From assembly GCF_030272615.1 (NCBI RefSeq), contig NC_081413.1, positions 20,098,285-20,162,284 of the forward strand: a stretch of 64,000 nucleotides of DNA, written 5' to 3'. The DNA comes from Cryptomeria japonica. Lineage: Eukaryota; Streptophyta; Pinopsida; Cupressales; Cupressaceae. Below, one piece after another: positions 10,314 through 22,333 of this stretch. The notes beneath the pieces were generated by a model, which was given only the letters and a program-made list of their open reading frames with translations, searched no databases and was not told the origin of the DNA. The translations under genes and the position numbers were made by a program. Positions within the stretch are counted from its first letter, which is position 1; every line of letters starts with the position of its first letter.

Positions 10314-10328
10314 CAAAGAGGGGCAAAA
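10314..10328 (+). promoter_or_regulatory. Polypurine tract, element 1
   Basis: CAAAGAGGGGCAAAA lies immediately before the right LTR. It is identical to 721-735 before the middle LTR and nearly identical to 56342-56355 in element 2. This is the expected plus-strand priming site. Confidence 0.75.
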
Positions 10329-11726
10329 TGTAGACACCCAAAAATGGTCAACGCTTGCAAGGTCATACTTTAACATTTGCGCATTGCCTCATTTTAGGTT
10401 TTTGCGTCGCATTAACATTTCTCCTATGTCACGCACTTGGTCTTTATCATTTGCGAACATCGAGTCATTCTTCTACATTCTTCAATCATCTCGTCCTCAA
10501 ATTCGGTCTTGTCGACAACATTATCCAATCATGATTTTGATCGAACTTATCTTGTTGCATCAATGTGCGTGCTAATTTGTCATCATTTTGGACATCATCA
10601 ATCCTAATTAGGGTTTTGTCCTCTTTTCAATCTTGTCATCTTGCAATCCATTTTATTGCCGATCCTTGTCCTCTTGTCGATGTTGTCATTTTGCGATCAT
10701 TTCGCTATCAATCATTATCTGTCTCAATTGTGTCAATTTGGATCAAATCATGTCAATTGGCGTATTTCTCAATCAAATCATTTATCGCATTGGTCATTTA
10801 TCAATTCAAAGTCATGACATTAATTATCTTTAATCAAGACCTAATTGTCATTTTCGCATTTCTAATTCGTCTTCTAGGGTTTTATGATTTAATCATTTAA
10901 CCTAATGTGTCATTTCTTCCTCTAGGATTACTAAATTATTTATTAATCCTAAGTTTTCTCATTACAATTAAATATTCATTTAATTGGCTAATTATTCCTC
11001 TTTGTGAGTGAATTAATTAATAAATGAAAAATTATTGATTAATTCACTAAATTCCTAATTTTCATCAATTTTCTAATTCTTAATTTTCATCAATTTCAAT
11101 TTCCTATTTTCTTAATTTCTAATTCCTTTTCCCTCCTATTTCATCTCCTAATTCTATGGGAGTGACATTTCAATTTGTCATAAATTGTCATAATTGACAA
11201 TCAATCAATTTTGACATAGAATGTGTCATAATTTGTCATCAAATTGCCAATCAATTAAATTGTGCATGGAAAGTGCATAATTTGTCATAATTGACATATT
11301 GATTTGCAATTTCCATTTGAATTGCATCATGCCAATTTTGTCATTTATCCAATTTCTCTATAAATTGGATAATTTTCGTCAATCAATACCCCTTGAATCT
11401 TGATGCTTCATGAATCTCGAATTTTTACCGAACTTTCGTTTCTAGTACTCTTGAGCCTTTTTGCTTTCAATTGTGTGAGCACTTGTAGGTGAGATCCACA
11501 AAACTATTGAAGAGGAAAGAACAACAATGGAGCCGCATGGAAGGAGTATTCAATCTTGAATCTGGTTTTGCATAATGTTTTCTTTTGAATGCTTCATTTT
11601 CATACCTCTATTGAATGAGCTTGAGGATTAGGTTCATTTCAATGAGTATTTCTTTGATTGAGCTATCATGTTTAACGTTTTGATTGATCTACTTATCTTG
11701 TGATGATTCCTAATTTCTACGCTACA
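10329..11726 (+). repeat. Element 1 3' LTR
   Basis: 1398 bp, TGTAG...CTACA, with TATAAA at 11359-11364. The six bases after it (TTAACT) are the same as those after the 5' LTR, before the sequence changes to unrelated DNA. Confidence 0.85.
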
Positions 11727-12134
11727 TTAACTAAAGATAAGACTAAATTAGAAATTTCTATTGTCTTCTTTTATTACCATTCACCAACAATTGTTGTCAT
11801 TATCTAACACATAAGAGCCAATACTCAAACTTTCAGAAGTTTTGCATTTGTTCATTCACCAACGCTTTATGTTTTGCCAATTGCACTTGTCCGAAAGTTT
11901 GTAAAGCCTTTTCTATAAATTAATTTCTTTGATTGTATAACCCGTGATTACAAATCGTGCATGTTGTTTATGCCTTACTAAAAATTGTAATTCTCACCAA
12001 TAGCCCAGCCCTTAGCAGATGGTAAAACTCATACAGAAAAGGCCCCTCCTTGTGCAGAGAAAGAACACAGTGAGCAGCCACTTCTAGAACTTGTACAAGC
12101 TCTAAATCATATCCCCTTCAAATCAAAGCTTTGT
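11727..12134. other. Intergenic DNA right of element 1
   Basis: AT-rich sequence without a convincing ORF, separating the retroelement from a kinase pseudogene. Confidence 0.5.
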
Positions 12135-12735
12135 TCATTGCTTCTTGAACATTAAGCTTTCATGTCTATTTTTAACTTCAACAGGTTTCTGTCTAGTAAC
12201 CAACTCTAGAAGAACAACCCCAAAATTAAAGACATCCCCCTTCAAAGTGGCAACCAAGACGCGCATGTACTCTAGTGCTACAGAACCCAAATCGCCAAAA
12301 TCACCAGTGACAAATGTGCTAAGATGGGTTCTACAGGATTCACCAACCGAGCAAGCCTGAAGTCTCTTATCCTCAGTTGATAATCTTAATTCAATAATGT
12401 ACATTGCGATGAATAACCCTTGGATTGCAGCCATAGTGAAGCCAAGCCAATCCCGTAGCTACACCGATTGCTATTTTTAACTTTTTGGGCCAATCTACTA
12501 TTACCATCTGACTCAACAAAATGAATTTTTTCGTACAAGGTTCCATTAGGCATGTGCATGTAAAAGCTTCTCTCCTTTTGCAACTCAGTAGCCAAGAAGT
12601 GGAACCAAAGTTCGGTGGCGAATTTGCCCTAGAGTAATCATTTCAGACTCGAATTTCTTTATCAGTCTGTGCAAATGGTTGCAACGTTTTGATTGCTAAT
12701 AAAGAACCATCGGGCATTCTGTTCGGCTTTCGTTC
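12135..12735 (-). pseudogene. Receptor-like kinase pseudogene fragment (BIR1/At5g48380-like)
   Basis: Reading the minus strand from about 12735, three frames together carry kinase-domain motifs in the right order. They are MPDGSLLAIK (ATP-binding Lys region), a subdomain III-IV stretch with SEM-TLG and LVPLLGY, HMPNGTLY, a VIHRN catalytic-loop remnant, THLSTFVTGDFGDLG (activation segment) and KGDVFNFGVVLLELVT (subdomain IX). These fit the LRR receptor kinases related to Arabidopsis BIR1 and At5g48380. The region contains several frameshifts and stops, for example TGA in place of the Cys usually following LLGY. The LRR and transmembrane parts are absent. It is a dead fragment of a single exon. 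Confidence 0.75.
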
Positions 12736-12739
12736 CATA

Positions 12740-13223
12740 TAAAAGCTTGTTGAATGGTGTAGTCAATGAGGTGATACATAGCACAACTGGCAACATTAAA
12801 TGACATTTACTAGCATCTGTTATCGACATACTTGAAAATTGTATTTATCTGATGGCTAAACAAGCGAATTGAAAACGGTTTTTCAGCAGTAAAAAATGAT
12901 TATCAAGCGTGAGACAACTTTCCGGTCAAAGTAACCTATCGGCTTACTATATTTAGAGGTTACAAGCTTTTAGAATATTCTACTACATATTTCCCTTTAA
13001 GTTAAGAGGATTTACATCTTATTATAATTAACGATGATATTAGACTCTATCACCCATGGATGGATTGACAGTTTATTTGAAGAACATTTTATTTTATTGT
13101 AATTTATGTTCTTTCAATCCTATAATTGTTTCTTACAGCTATAAAGAATCAGTATTAAAGAGATTATTTGAAATTATTTACTATTAAGCACACCTAGATG
13201 ATGTACATATAATCTGCTTGAAA
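12740..13223. other. Intergenic AT-rich DNA
   Basis: No credible ORF or repeat seen. It lies downstream (3') of the minus-strand CXE pseudogene. Confidence 0.5.
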
Positions 13224-14288
13224 TTATTTACTATTCATAAAAATGGAAATGTCATCCAGGAACTGAGAAGACAAAGGATAAGACATGGCGAAAAAGCCAT
13301 GAAAGGCAGCTTCGTAGAAGAGAAGCTCCACCTTCATCTTCTTCAAATGCTCCATATATTGCAGCTGTCGATCCCGAAGGTTATCCATCCCACCAATCAC
13401 CACCAAACTTGGCGGCACCTGCACCGCTGAAATATCAGAAGAATTCAGACCCATCAAATTAGCAGCAGGATGGTCCCTGCTCGCTCCCGCTGGCAAAAAT
13501 GCCCGCCAAAACCAGTCGCTATACTCCAATCTACTCATCAGCACATTCGTTAGGTTTATCTCTGAAACCGTTCTTTCTTCGCCGCCAAAAAAGGCCTAAA
13601 TGAGCACGTGGCCCACAATTCTCAAAGGGTGCAGATCATCTATGTAACCTGCCACGCGGCATCCGACGTGGTGGACAATGTTTCCTTCCGCGCTATCTCC
13701 CATCAGAAAGCAACGCTACACGTCAGCGTAGCGAGGCAAGAAACTTCTACCAGCGTCGCTGTTAAGCCACGTCAGCGCTGCAAAGCAGTCGTAAGCGGCG
13801 GGGAACTTGTGCTCGGGTGCCAGCCTGTACTCCACCGACACCACCACAACCCGCCGTCGTTTGGCCAGCCGCCGGCAAAACACATCATACAATTGTTGGG
13901 CGGCGGACAAGACACAGAAGCCGCAGCCATGAAAATACACCACCACCGGCAGCACCTCCCTTTCATTGCCGTTTTCTGTTACTGGAACAAACAGACGGAC
14001 CCAGACGCCGTTAACGTGGTCGATAACGGTGTCTTTGGTATATACTCCACGTTTGGGCAAAATGTCGGCGGGCATAGAGGGCATGAGGCACCATAGAAGC
14101 CACGCTGCCAGACGCCTGTTAACAGTGCCGTCGCTTTTCAGTACTAAAGAGGTGCCTGACTTTAAAGCCCAGCACAGCCATCGTACGCGGAGAGGAAGGC
14201 AGCTTCTAATTTCATCAAGTTGCCTGTTCGTAAGGAGCCTCGCATTCTTTGCATTTCCCTCCATTGACAACTTTTCACTGTGAATCAA
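13224..14288 (-). pseudogene. Carboxylesterase (CXE) pseudogene, copy A
   Basis: It aligns end to end with the intact CXE gene at 17807-18880 and stays in one frame, but is broken by two stops: TAG at 13718-13716 and TAG at 13598-13596. Catalytic motifs are also damaged. The oxyanion-hole HGGG reads HGCG, and the nucleophile motif GDSAGGN reads GDSAEGN. Small in-frame residue losses occur near AYDCF and KKMKVELL. The first ~190 codons are otherwise well preserved, so inactivation looks fairly recent. The upstream TATA-like box is weakened (TATAGAAAG) relative to copy B. Its origin is a tandem segmental duplication shared with copy B, including upstream DNA. Confidence 0.85.
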
Positions 14289-14414
14289 GAGTGAATGGTC
14301 GTTTTAAAGCCTGATGAGAACAGGGACCTTTTAATTGCCCGGCAATTTGTAGGTGAAGTCATAAAAAAATTAAATGAACTTAAATTAGAGCCACACAGTG
14401 CTGTTGGCAGTGAT

Positions 14415-15090
14415 AAGTGGCATAGCGGGCCCATGAGGTCAAGTTCAGGAGAGTCCATTTCGAGATGCACCTTTCTATACCTAACTCAATTAAAAGGCAT
14501 TTGGTTAAATGACAGAGTCTATCTAGTAGGCATTTAGATGGTGATGGTGTTGATTTCAAATCTTCTACAATGTAAAAAAAATCTACTCTTTTTTATAGTG
14601 ATTTAATTTTCATCCTTAATAATTGTGGATGGTGATGGTGCTGAATTCAAATCTTCTACAATATAGAAAAACCTACTCTTTTCTATACTGATTTAATTCT
14701 CATCCTGAAGAATTGTGGGCTTTTGTCCTCTAATTTAAGGTCTAAAAGGTTTTGTCCTCAAATTTAGTGGCATAGTGGGTCCATGAGGTAAAATTCAGGA
14801 GAGTCCATTTCTAGAAGAACCTTTTTATACCTAACTCAAGTAAAAGCCATTTGGCAGAGTCTATCTAGTAGGCATCTAGATGGTGATGGTGATGGTGATG
14901 GTGGACTTCAAATCTTCTACAATGCAAAAAAATCTACTCTCTTTTATAGTGATTTAATTCTCATCCTTAAGAATGATGGTGTTGAATTCAAATCTTCTAC
15001 GATGCAAAAAAATCTACTCTTTTCTATAGTGATTTAATTCTCATTCTTAAGAATTGTGGGCTTTCGTCCTCCAATTTTTGATCTAGAAGG
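14415..15090. repeat. 350-bp tandem duplication upstream of CXE copy A
   Basis: The segment starting at 14417 is repeated from 14767, period 350 bp. Each copy contains the conserved block with ATGAGGT-AA-TTCAGGAGAGTCC and the weakened TATA region. Inside each unit a ~90-bp subrepeat (GATGGTGATGGTG...TTCAAATCTTCTACAATG) occurs twice. The CXE promoter-like region is therefore present twice. Confidence 0.75.
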
Positions 15091-17806
15091 TTTTGTCCTC
15101 AAGTTGGTTGAACTATAATTATAACTCCACAAGAATTAATAATCATATATAAAATGAAGTTTAAATTATGCCTATTCTCTATGCTTATGGTTTATTTAAT
15201 CTATTTCTTAACCTTTGTTTGGATAAAACAAAGTTCGAAGAGGGGACATTGCCATTCACCCTTGCCAAAATTTGTTGTTCTCAATCAATCACAAACTAGA
15301 ATGTTTCTAGAGTTATTAGGATCCCAAATTGTCCTTGTAGATTTATAATTCTCAATACTCAATTATCCTTGTGATGTAGTTAGCTTCTATTATTATTCCA
15401 TGACAAGTTTAGGATTTAGTGATGGTTCTCCAACTATCTTAGTTTTTCTTACTTTGTACTTCAATGTTGTCCCTAAAGATTTTGTTAATATACTTGCCTC
15501 AAACTATTTACCAGGATAGTCCTTCAATGCCCTAATAAGATTATTGCCATTTGCATGTAGTACCCACATTACCCAAACCCTATTATTTTTTCTTAAAATA
15601 CCTTGACCTACTCATATTACCTTAGCCAAAATACTTGTTAATGCTTCACGATATTAGAGACTAGTAAGTACAATTTGCCAATCCAAGTAATTGATCACTA
15701 TACATGTTATTTGGCCACCATGAGGTGAAAATTCATTGGAACTATATTAATGTTTCCTCTTTCAAAGAAAAGAGTTACAACCTTTACAATTGATGCCCAC
15801 TCACTAATGAATTATTTAGAACTTGTGTCGAAGACAAATTTTTCCTAGTAGATTGAATTTCTTTAAACATTCCTCAATCTCTGATCGATTAAATCATCCC
15901 AATGAGGTGTTTTCTTGAAAATGGCTTTGAAGTAACACTCTCATTGGTTTTCTTTATCTATGTTTTGGTCATACATGACTATATGAAGTATAATTGTGCT
16001 CTTGTGAGAAAAATCCGCATAGCTTATGTCATTCATAAAATGGTAGGAGTGTAATTGTCTCCTTCCAACATTGATATATCTATGGATTCTCTATTTCATT
16101 TATTAGCACAAGCATGATAAGTAGATAGTTGCATACACAAATAATTATGTTGTATTGTTTAAAACTATTAATAGGAGCAAGATGAAGTTGTTTGTTTATT
16201 GTAGTGCAAATAGCTTGGGCCCCCAAGATCTCTTAGTGTCAATATACGTGTAATTTCAACCCCATATATTGGCTAATTATGAAAATATCAATATGAAGTA
16301 TCATGATCATTTTATTTATATTAGCCTAATCAATCCTATAGGTAAATTTGGATCATCTATTGGTTGGACCTTCTATGAAAGAATACATATGTTTCTTTTT
16401 GTTAATGCTTCTCTCCCTCCCCATTGATCCAAAATGGAAAACATCTAGGCACATTATAGTTTTGTACTATGGATGGTATTGGTTTCCTTGGAATAGTGGT
16501 GAAGATAATATCCTCGCCATTTTTAATGATGATAAAAAAATATTCACATTGCAATAGATTCCTTTCATAGATTAGTGATAGGAGCATGTTATTATTATAA
16601 TCCCATAAATTGGTTGTAAAATGATGTATGAACTTATGTGCTCTAATGTTAATTTTGTAGGATGTTGCTATTTTGGGAGAAAAGGTTCCAACAAATGAAT
16701 ATCACAATAAGATGGAAAAATTTGTAACATTGTAATTTCTCATACAAGCAAAGGATCCTTCACGAGTTACTCTTTTGTTACAAAATTATGTTATCGTGTC
16801 ATTATCTATAACATGGTTTTCTTGGAGGTATTTTTATGAAACAATCTATGCTTTATCAAATGCAATTATTATAAAATTTCTACTCATTCATATACCTAAC
16901 ATTATGTCTGTCTTTCAATTATCATTGAAAAACACTTATATTAGAAAAAAACTTATCTATTCACTTCAAAATATTTAGGTATTGAAAAGAACAAAAAGAA
17001 TTGACCTAATCAAATTGAATAATATCATATAGTACCATAATCTTTGAAACTCTAGTACATATTCAAAAAGATCTTAAGAAATGAAAACAAACTCTTGATT
17101 ATCATTGTTGATATCCAAAGTGATAGTCGAACATTAGATCCTCTACCATGATGAATTGTATCGTCCCCTAAATGCTAAGATCCCACTTCTTTATAAATAG
17201 CCAATTTTTCCTTGAGTAGGAGGCTCTAGGTATCGTTCACTTCAAGTCATATCTTTCACCTTTTTCATTTTGAGAGTACTTTCATATTTTGAATTGCATA
17301 GGTAAGCATGATTAGAATGTATACCTTTACATGAACTGAAAATACATAGTGAAAAGTTTTGTTACTACCAAGTTCCCTAAGTACGGTGTGAAATGCATTT
17401 CATTCCACACAAACTTTCTCAGTTTCGCCGAATTTGGAACATACATTCAACCCTTATACCTTAAAAGACCATATGGCTCAAAGTAGAACCCACCATACCT
17501 CAATTCTTGAGTAATAGTCAAGAGAGCTTCCTTTACTTGAGTAATAGTCAAGAGAGCTTCCTTTACATGCTTGTAATACTCATTTTCTTTTGACTATTGC
17601 CAGACCTGTTTTAAAATCGGAATGAACGCAAACTATTGATGAGACGAGCATTTAGATTAGGATCAGAGAATAACATAATAGTTTTTTTTAAATTAAGCAA
17701 ATTACAAATACAAATTTCGTACCTAAATCGGTAAAGAGACTTATTCAATATCATAGTACAATGTTCTCCCATTCAATTAGCAAATGTTTCATTCTCCAAC
17801 AAAGCC
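15091..17806. other. Intergenic DNA; duplicated segment of copy A
   Basis: 15239-15310 and 16810-17170 have counterparts at 19533-19605 and 19605-19990. The intervening ~1.5 kb (15311-16817) is present only here. A 30-bp unit with TTGAGTAATAGTCAAGAGAG is directly repeated at 17506-17567. Only small, motif-free ORFs were seen. Confidence 0.5.
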
Positions 17807-18856
17807 CTATAATCTATCCATAAAATTGGAGATGTCATCCAAGAACTGAGAAGACAAAGGATAGGGCATCGTAAAAAAGCCATGAAAGGCAGTTTCGTAG
17901 AAGAGAAGCTCCACCTCTTTCGTCATCTTCATCAAGTGCTCCATGTATTGCAGCTGTTGATCGCGAAGGTTATCCATCCCGCCAATCACCACCAAACTTG
18001 GCGGCACCTGCACCGCTAAAATATCCGGAGAACTCAGACCCATCACATTAGCAGCAGGATGGTCCCTGCTCGCTCCCGCTGGCAAAAATGCCCGCCAAAA
18101 CCAGTCACTATACTCTAATTTACTTATCGGCACATTCGTTAGATTCATCTCTGAAATAGTTCTTTCTTCACAGCCAAAAAAGGGCTGAATGAGCACGTGG
18201 CCCACAATTCTCAAAGGGCGCCAATCGTCCATGTTATCTGCCACGCGGCATCCGACGTGGTGGACAATGTTTCCTCCCGCGCTATCTCCCATCAGAAAAC
18301 AACGCGACACGTCAGCGTTGCGAGGCAAGAAACTTCGACCATCGTTGCTCTTAAGCCACGTCAGCGTCGCAAAGCCGTCGTTGTAAGCAGCGGGACACTT
18401 GTGCTCGGGTGCCAGCCTGTACTCCACCGACATCACCACCACCCGGCGGCGTTTGGCCAGCCGCCGGCAAAACTCATCATACAACTGTTGGGCGGCGGAC
18501 AACATACAGAACCCGCCGCCATGAAAATACACCACCACCGGCAGCACCTCTCTTTCATTGCCGTTTTCTTGTACTGGAACGAACAAACGGACCCAGACAC
18601 CGTTAACGTGGTCTACGACGGTGTCTTTTGTATATACTCCACGTTTGGGCTTCTCATTGGCGGGCACAGAGGGCATGAGGCACCAAAGAAGCCACGCCGC
18701 CAGACGCCTGTTAACGGTGCCGTCGCTTCTCAGCACTAAAAAGGTGCCTGTTTTTAAAGCCCAGCACAGCCATCGTACGCGGAGAGGAAGGCGGCTCCTT
18801 TGTTTATCCAGTTGGCTGTTCGTAAGAAGCCTCACATTCTTCGCATTCCCCTCCAT
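17807..18856 (-). CDS. Carboxylesterase, CXE18-like alpha/beta hydrolase, copy B
   Basis: Single-exon gene. I prefer the ATG at 18856 (349 residues) because copy C starts its conserved part at the same place; an upstream in-frame ATG at 18880 adds eight residues. It shows the plant class I carboxylesterase hallmarks: HGGG oxyanion hole (residues 112-115), GDSAGGN with nucleophile Ser192, Asp295 in GGMDNLRD and His325 in FHGF. YRLAPEH and QPFFG are also present. Order and length match the family (about 320-350 residues). There is no signal peptide, so it is likely cytosolic, hydrolysing small esters. The substrate cannot be told from sequence. The closest family member I recognise is Arabidopsis CXE18 rather than the gibberellin receptor GID1, since the catalytic His is retained. 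A TATA box lies ~200 bp upstream. Confidence 0.88.
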   Translation of the reverse strand: MEGNAKNVRLLTNSQLDKQRSRLPLRVRWLCWALKTGTFLVLRSDGTVNRRLAAWLLWCLMPSVPANEKPKRGVYTKDTVVDHVNGVWVRLFVPVQENGNEREVLPVVVYFHGGGFCMLSAAQQLYDEFCRRLAKRRRVVVMSVEYRLAPEHKCPAAYNDGFATLTWLKSNDGRSFLPRNADVSRCFLMGDSAGGNIVHHVGCRVADNMDDWRPLRIVGHVLIQPFFGCEERTISEMNLTNVPISKLEYSDWFWRAFLPAGASRDHPAANVMGLSSPDILAVQVPPSLVVIGGMDNLRDQQLQYMEHLMKMTKEVELLFYETAFHGFFTMPYPLSSQFLDDISNFMDRL

Positions 18857-19051
18857 TGATAACTTTTCATTCTGAATCAAGAGTGAATGATGGTTTTAAA
18901 GCCTGATGAGAGACTTAATTGCACGGCAAGTTATTGGTGAAGTCATTAAAAAACTAGATGAACTCAAATTAAAGCCGCACAATGCGTTGGCATTGACGAG
19001 TGGCATTGCGGACACATGAGGAAAAGTTCAGGAGAGTCCATTTCTAGTGAG

Positions 19052-19061
19052 CCTTTATATA
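19052..19061 (-). promoter_or_regulatory. TATA box of CXE copy B
   Basis: Minus-strand TATATAAAGG, about 200 bp before the preferred ATG. Copies A and C have related sequence at the same relative place, next to the conserved TTCAGGAGAGTCC-type block (19025-19038). Confidence 0.6.
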
Positions 19062-19064
19062 CCT

Positions 19065-20445
19065 AACTCAATTAAATGACAAGTTCAGTTAATTCCAGGA
19101 CCAGTTCATGTAAAAAGACATTTAGATAGATGGTGTCTAGTTTAAATTTTTTATAAAAAAAAAAAAATTAAATTAAGAATGAATGTACTTTCAACAGCTT
19201 TCTTTTATAGTGATTTAATTCTCAATAAAATATTTATTTTGTGGGGTCATTAATGCTATCTAATATTTGATCTTAAAGAGTCACAATTTACTATTGATTG
19301 TAAAATATATCGTAATTCAAACTTAGATTTGCACAATGGTGATCTCACATTGCGATCATACACAATGGTTGAATATCATATATAATAATCATATATAAAA
19401 TGAAGTGCTTCATCTCACTTAAATATCTTTTTCCTCCAAGCCTTCACATACCACTCGATACTATTAAAAATATAATTTAAATATAAATTATTTTATCTAT
19501 TGCTTAACCTTTATTTGGACAATGTTTAAATTCAAAGAGGGGACATTATCATCCACCCTTGCCAAAATTTCTCGTTCTCAATCAATCACAAACTAGGATG
19601 TCTTGGAGGTATTTTATAAAACAATATATGCTTTTCTCAATCCAATTATTATAAAATTTATACCCATACAAATACCTGGCATTATGTATATCATTCAACT
19701 ATAATTGGGAAACACTTATATTAGCAAAAGCATATGTCTTCGCCTCAAAGTATTTAGACCTTGAAAAAAAACATAAAAAAATTAACATAATCAAATTGAA
19801 TGATATCATATAGTACCACAATCTTCTACCCTCTCATTAAATATTCAAAAAAGATCTTAGGTTTCAAAGGAGTGCAAACTCTTTATTATCATTGTTGACA
19901 TCCACTTAGATGATAGTAGAGTTTTGGATCCTCTACCCTAATGAATTATAATGGTCGCCTAAATACTAAGATCCTTCAAAAGTATTCTTAGACGCCATGT
20001 TAACCTAGCATAAGTATTTAAGTGATAAGAGTGACATAAAAACCATGAGATCAACATAGCCAAGATTTCAATATTTAGGCATAACATAGATCTACAATAC
20101 AATTATAGTAATATCTAAATATAAAAGCACAATACAAGGATATGTCAAGATATAGTCAAAATCTAGTTTTGAAAGTGTAATTAGAAGATAACACACATTC
20201 AAAACTTCAACTCTATTTGAAGAAACTAAACAAATTAAATTTTTTGAAGTGCTCAAATTTCTCATGAAAAAATTATAAGACATGATGTGCATGCACTTTG
20301 AGCATTATGAAATATAATTGAAGTTCTTAGAAATGAATGCGCACCTTACATAATTAGAAAATTGAGTTGCTTTAGTGAAATCATAAGCAAATTACTAACC
20401 CTTATTATACTTATGATTACTTTTATTATACTTGTCTTAACTCAT
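19065..20445. other. Intergenic DNA, end of the CXE segmental duplication
   Basis: 19533-19990 repeats parts of 15239-17170, with the 1.5-kb middle missing. From about 20000 to the CACTA boundary the DNA is AT-rich and shows no gene. Confidence 0.5.
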
Positions 20446-20600
20446 CACTACTACACAAGAGGGGTATTTAAGACATTAATTTAAGACAAAAGATTACTTT
20501 TGTCTTAAATATAATTTTTTTTGTTTAATTACTTTTATTATTATTTAATTGTCTAAAATTAAGACAATAGGGAAAACACGTTTCTAAAACTATATTGTTT
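20446..20600 (+). repeat. Left terminal and subterminal repeats of the CACTA element
   Basis: Terminal inverted repeat followed by several TTAAGACA / TGTCTTAA units in both orientations. These resemble TnpA-binding subterminal repeats of CACTA elements. Confidence 0.7.
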
Positions 20601-20639
20601 CCCTCCAGTCTTTTATTTTCTTCTATCACTAAGCTCAAC

Positions 20640-21760
20640 ATGTCAATGCTTCTCCGACGGCAGCGGCTTCATGCGAGGCGTTCACAGTGTTCATGATCAA
20701 TGGCGGGATCGCGGGAAGGAATGGAGGGGTTTTATTTAACCTACACAATCCTCCCATATTTTCCCATCCAGCTAGCAGAGGCAAGAGCTACAGGGGAAGT
20801 AGGAGCACCGGGAGCAGAGGCAACAAACCAAGCGTTTATTCAGAACCTCAAGATTTTGAAGCATCCGTTGATTCAGAACCTCCAACTGATGTCATTTCAT
20901 GTACTGGTTTTCCAGCTCCAGATCGAGGGGTTTAGAGATCTTCAACAGTTTTCGATGTCATAGCCGGCCCAAGGGTTGAATCAGGTAAGTTCTTGCTTGA
21001 AATTTCCTAAAACATTTGCAACATATCCATTTTGTGCAGTCCTTGCAATCATTTCATTTTTTCCCTTAACATCTCTTCGAGATATTCTATCAAACGGTTC
21101 AGGTGCGTTGCTTATGATTCCACATTTGCATGTGCATCTGCTAGAACATTTCCAACTTTAATATCTGCCAAAAACCCATTTTCTGCAACTCTTGCTATCA
21201 TAAGCTTCAACCATGAAGCATGGATTCATCCTCCGCTACCATTGCCCTGTCCGAGCCCAAGCTCTGTGGGTTAGTATATTCAAATACATTACATTTCTGG
21301 GGAACCCAAATACGCATCCTTAATTTGTAATTTATTACCTTTTAAGAAGATCAATGGGTAAGCCCTCATCGTCAAATCTCTGGTTTTTGTAAACTATAGC
21401 AGATATTTCCATGGAATACTTGTGTGGAAACACTGTACTTTTAGTTAATCCTCCCGCATTTATGAGAATATGGTGACCCATAGGATTGATGTTCATTGTA
21501 TCATAAAAATGAGGGGCTTAGCAACTTATTAGGGGATGCAGGGCGCTCAGATTTCTCTTTCTGGCGATTACAAATGGTTCTGTGACTGCGTGTGTCCTCA
21601 GCCTGAAAACCCAAAACAAGAGCCAAGTCATGATTGAATGACATTCTTACTTCGAGCGAGACCAACCCAGTAGCTGGAAGTTCTCCCGCTGAGTCCAACA
21701 GAGCCCTATGAGGTGGGTGGGAGGAAGAGGGGGTGTAATGTCCCCTTCTCTAATGACTTA
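20640..21760. other. GC-richer stretch inside the CACTA element, origin unclear
   Basis: This region is compositionally unlike its AT-rich surroundings. It holds ORFs of 60-90 codons on the plus strand (20687-20963) and minus strand (21501-21698). It could be captured host sequence, as for the VHS and BTB fragments, but I recognise no family. Confidence 0.35.
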
Positions 21761-22333
21761 TAGAAATAGGGGAGAATTAGCTTCTTTACTCAAAAGTCTC
21801 AAACAATGCTTAAATAATGATTATAAAGGTTTACTGTAAAATTGTCATTGCTAGTCTGATAGGGTAATTAAATCTACGTAAGGTGGTCTTGACAAATATA
21901 TAATCCTTTTCTGCGACTTATAATCTACTTGGATGCTGCTGACCCCGATCTAACTTGAAAGAATATGCTATGAGAGATCCTTTCTAGGCTAATGCAAAAA
22001 ATTAGTTCTAGGCTAATGCACAAAATTAATTCTGTGTGGAAGCTGCTAAAAGAGCAATGAAAATAAATACATTACCAAAGATCTCAATTGTATTTTTGTG
22101 TAGTATTTGGATGTAATTTCTGAGTTTGGTGCATATCAATGAAGTTACCTATTAGGGATATTCTGAAAAGGTTTTCTATTATTGATGCCTAATGATTGTA
22201 CTTAAAGGAAGTAGAGGTGTGGAATGTGCTTCCTACACTAAGCTATGAAAGGAGGTATCATGCACCTTGGAGTCATGTTCTCTTTAAAAACAAGTAAGAC
22301 TCGAGTTATAAGTTTTTCTCTTATTGTTGATAG

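Larger units (their letters stand above)
736..11726 (+). mobile_element. Element 1: LTR retrotransposon lacking recognisable pol genes
   Basis: Two LTRs of 1398 bp (736-2133, 10329-11726) bracket an 8.2-kb interior with a primer-binding-like site, a long leader, one large ORF, a 3' tandem array and a polypurine tract. LTR ends form the short inverted repeat TGTAG/CTACA. I found no protease, RT, RNase H or integrase motif in any frame, so the element should depend on enzymes made elsewhere. Its polypurine tract, conserved block after the ORF and antisense first exon match those of element 2 (39327-57742), which points to the Tat group of Ty3/gypsy elements as relatives. No target duplication can be tested, because the left side continues into another copy. 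Confidence 0.85.

Noticed and set aside
17807-18856. CXE copy B as a gibberellin receptor (GID1)
   Set aside because: GID1 lacks the catalytic His, whereas here Ser, Asp and His are all present. The N-terminal region also lacks the GID1 lid pattern.
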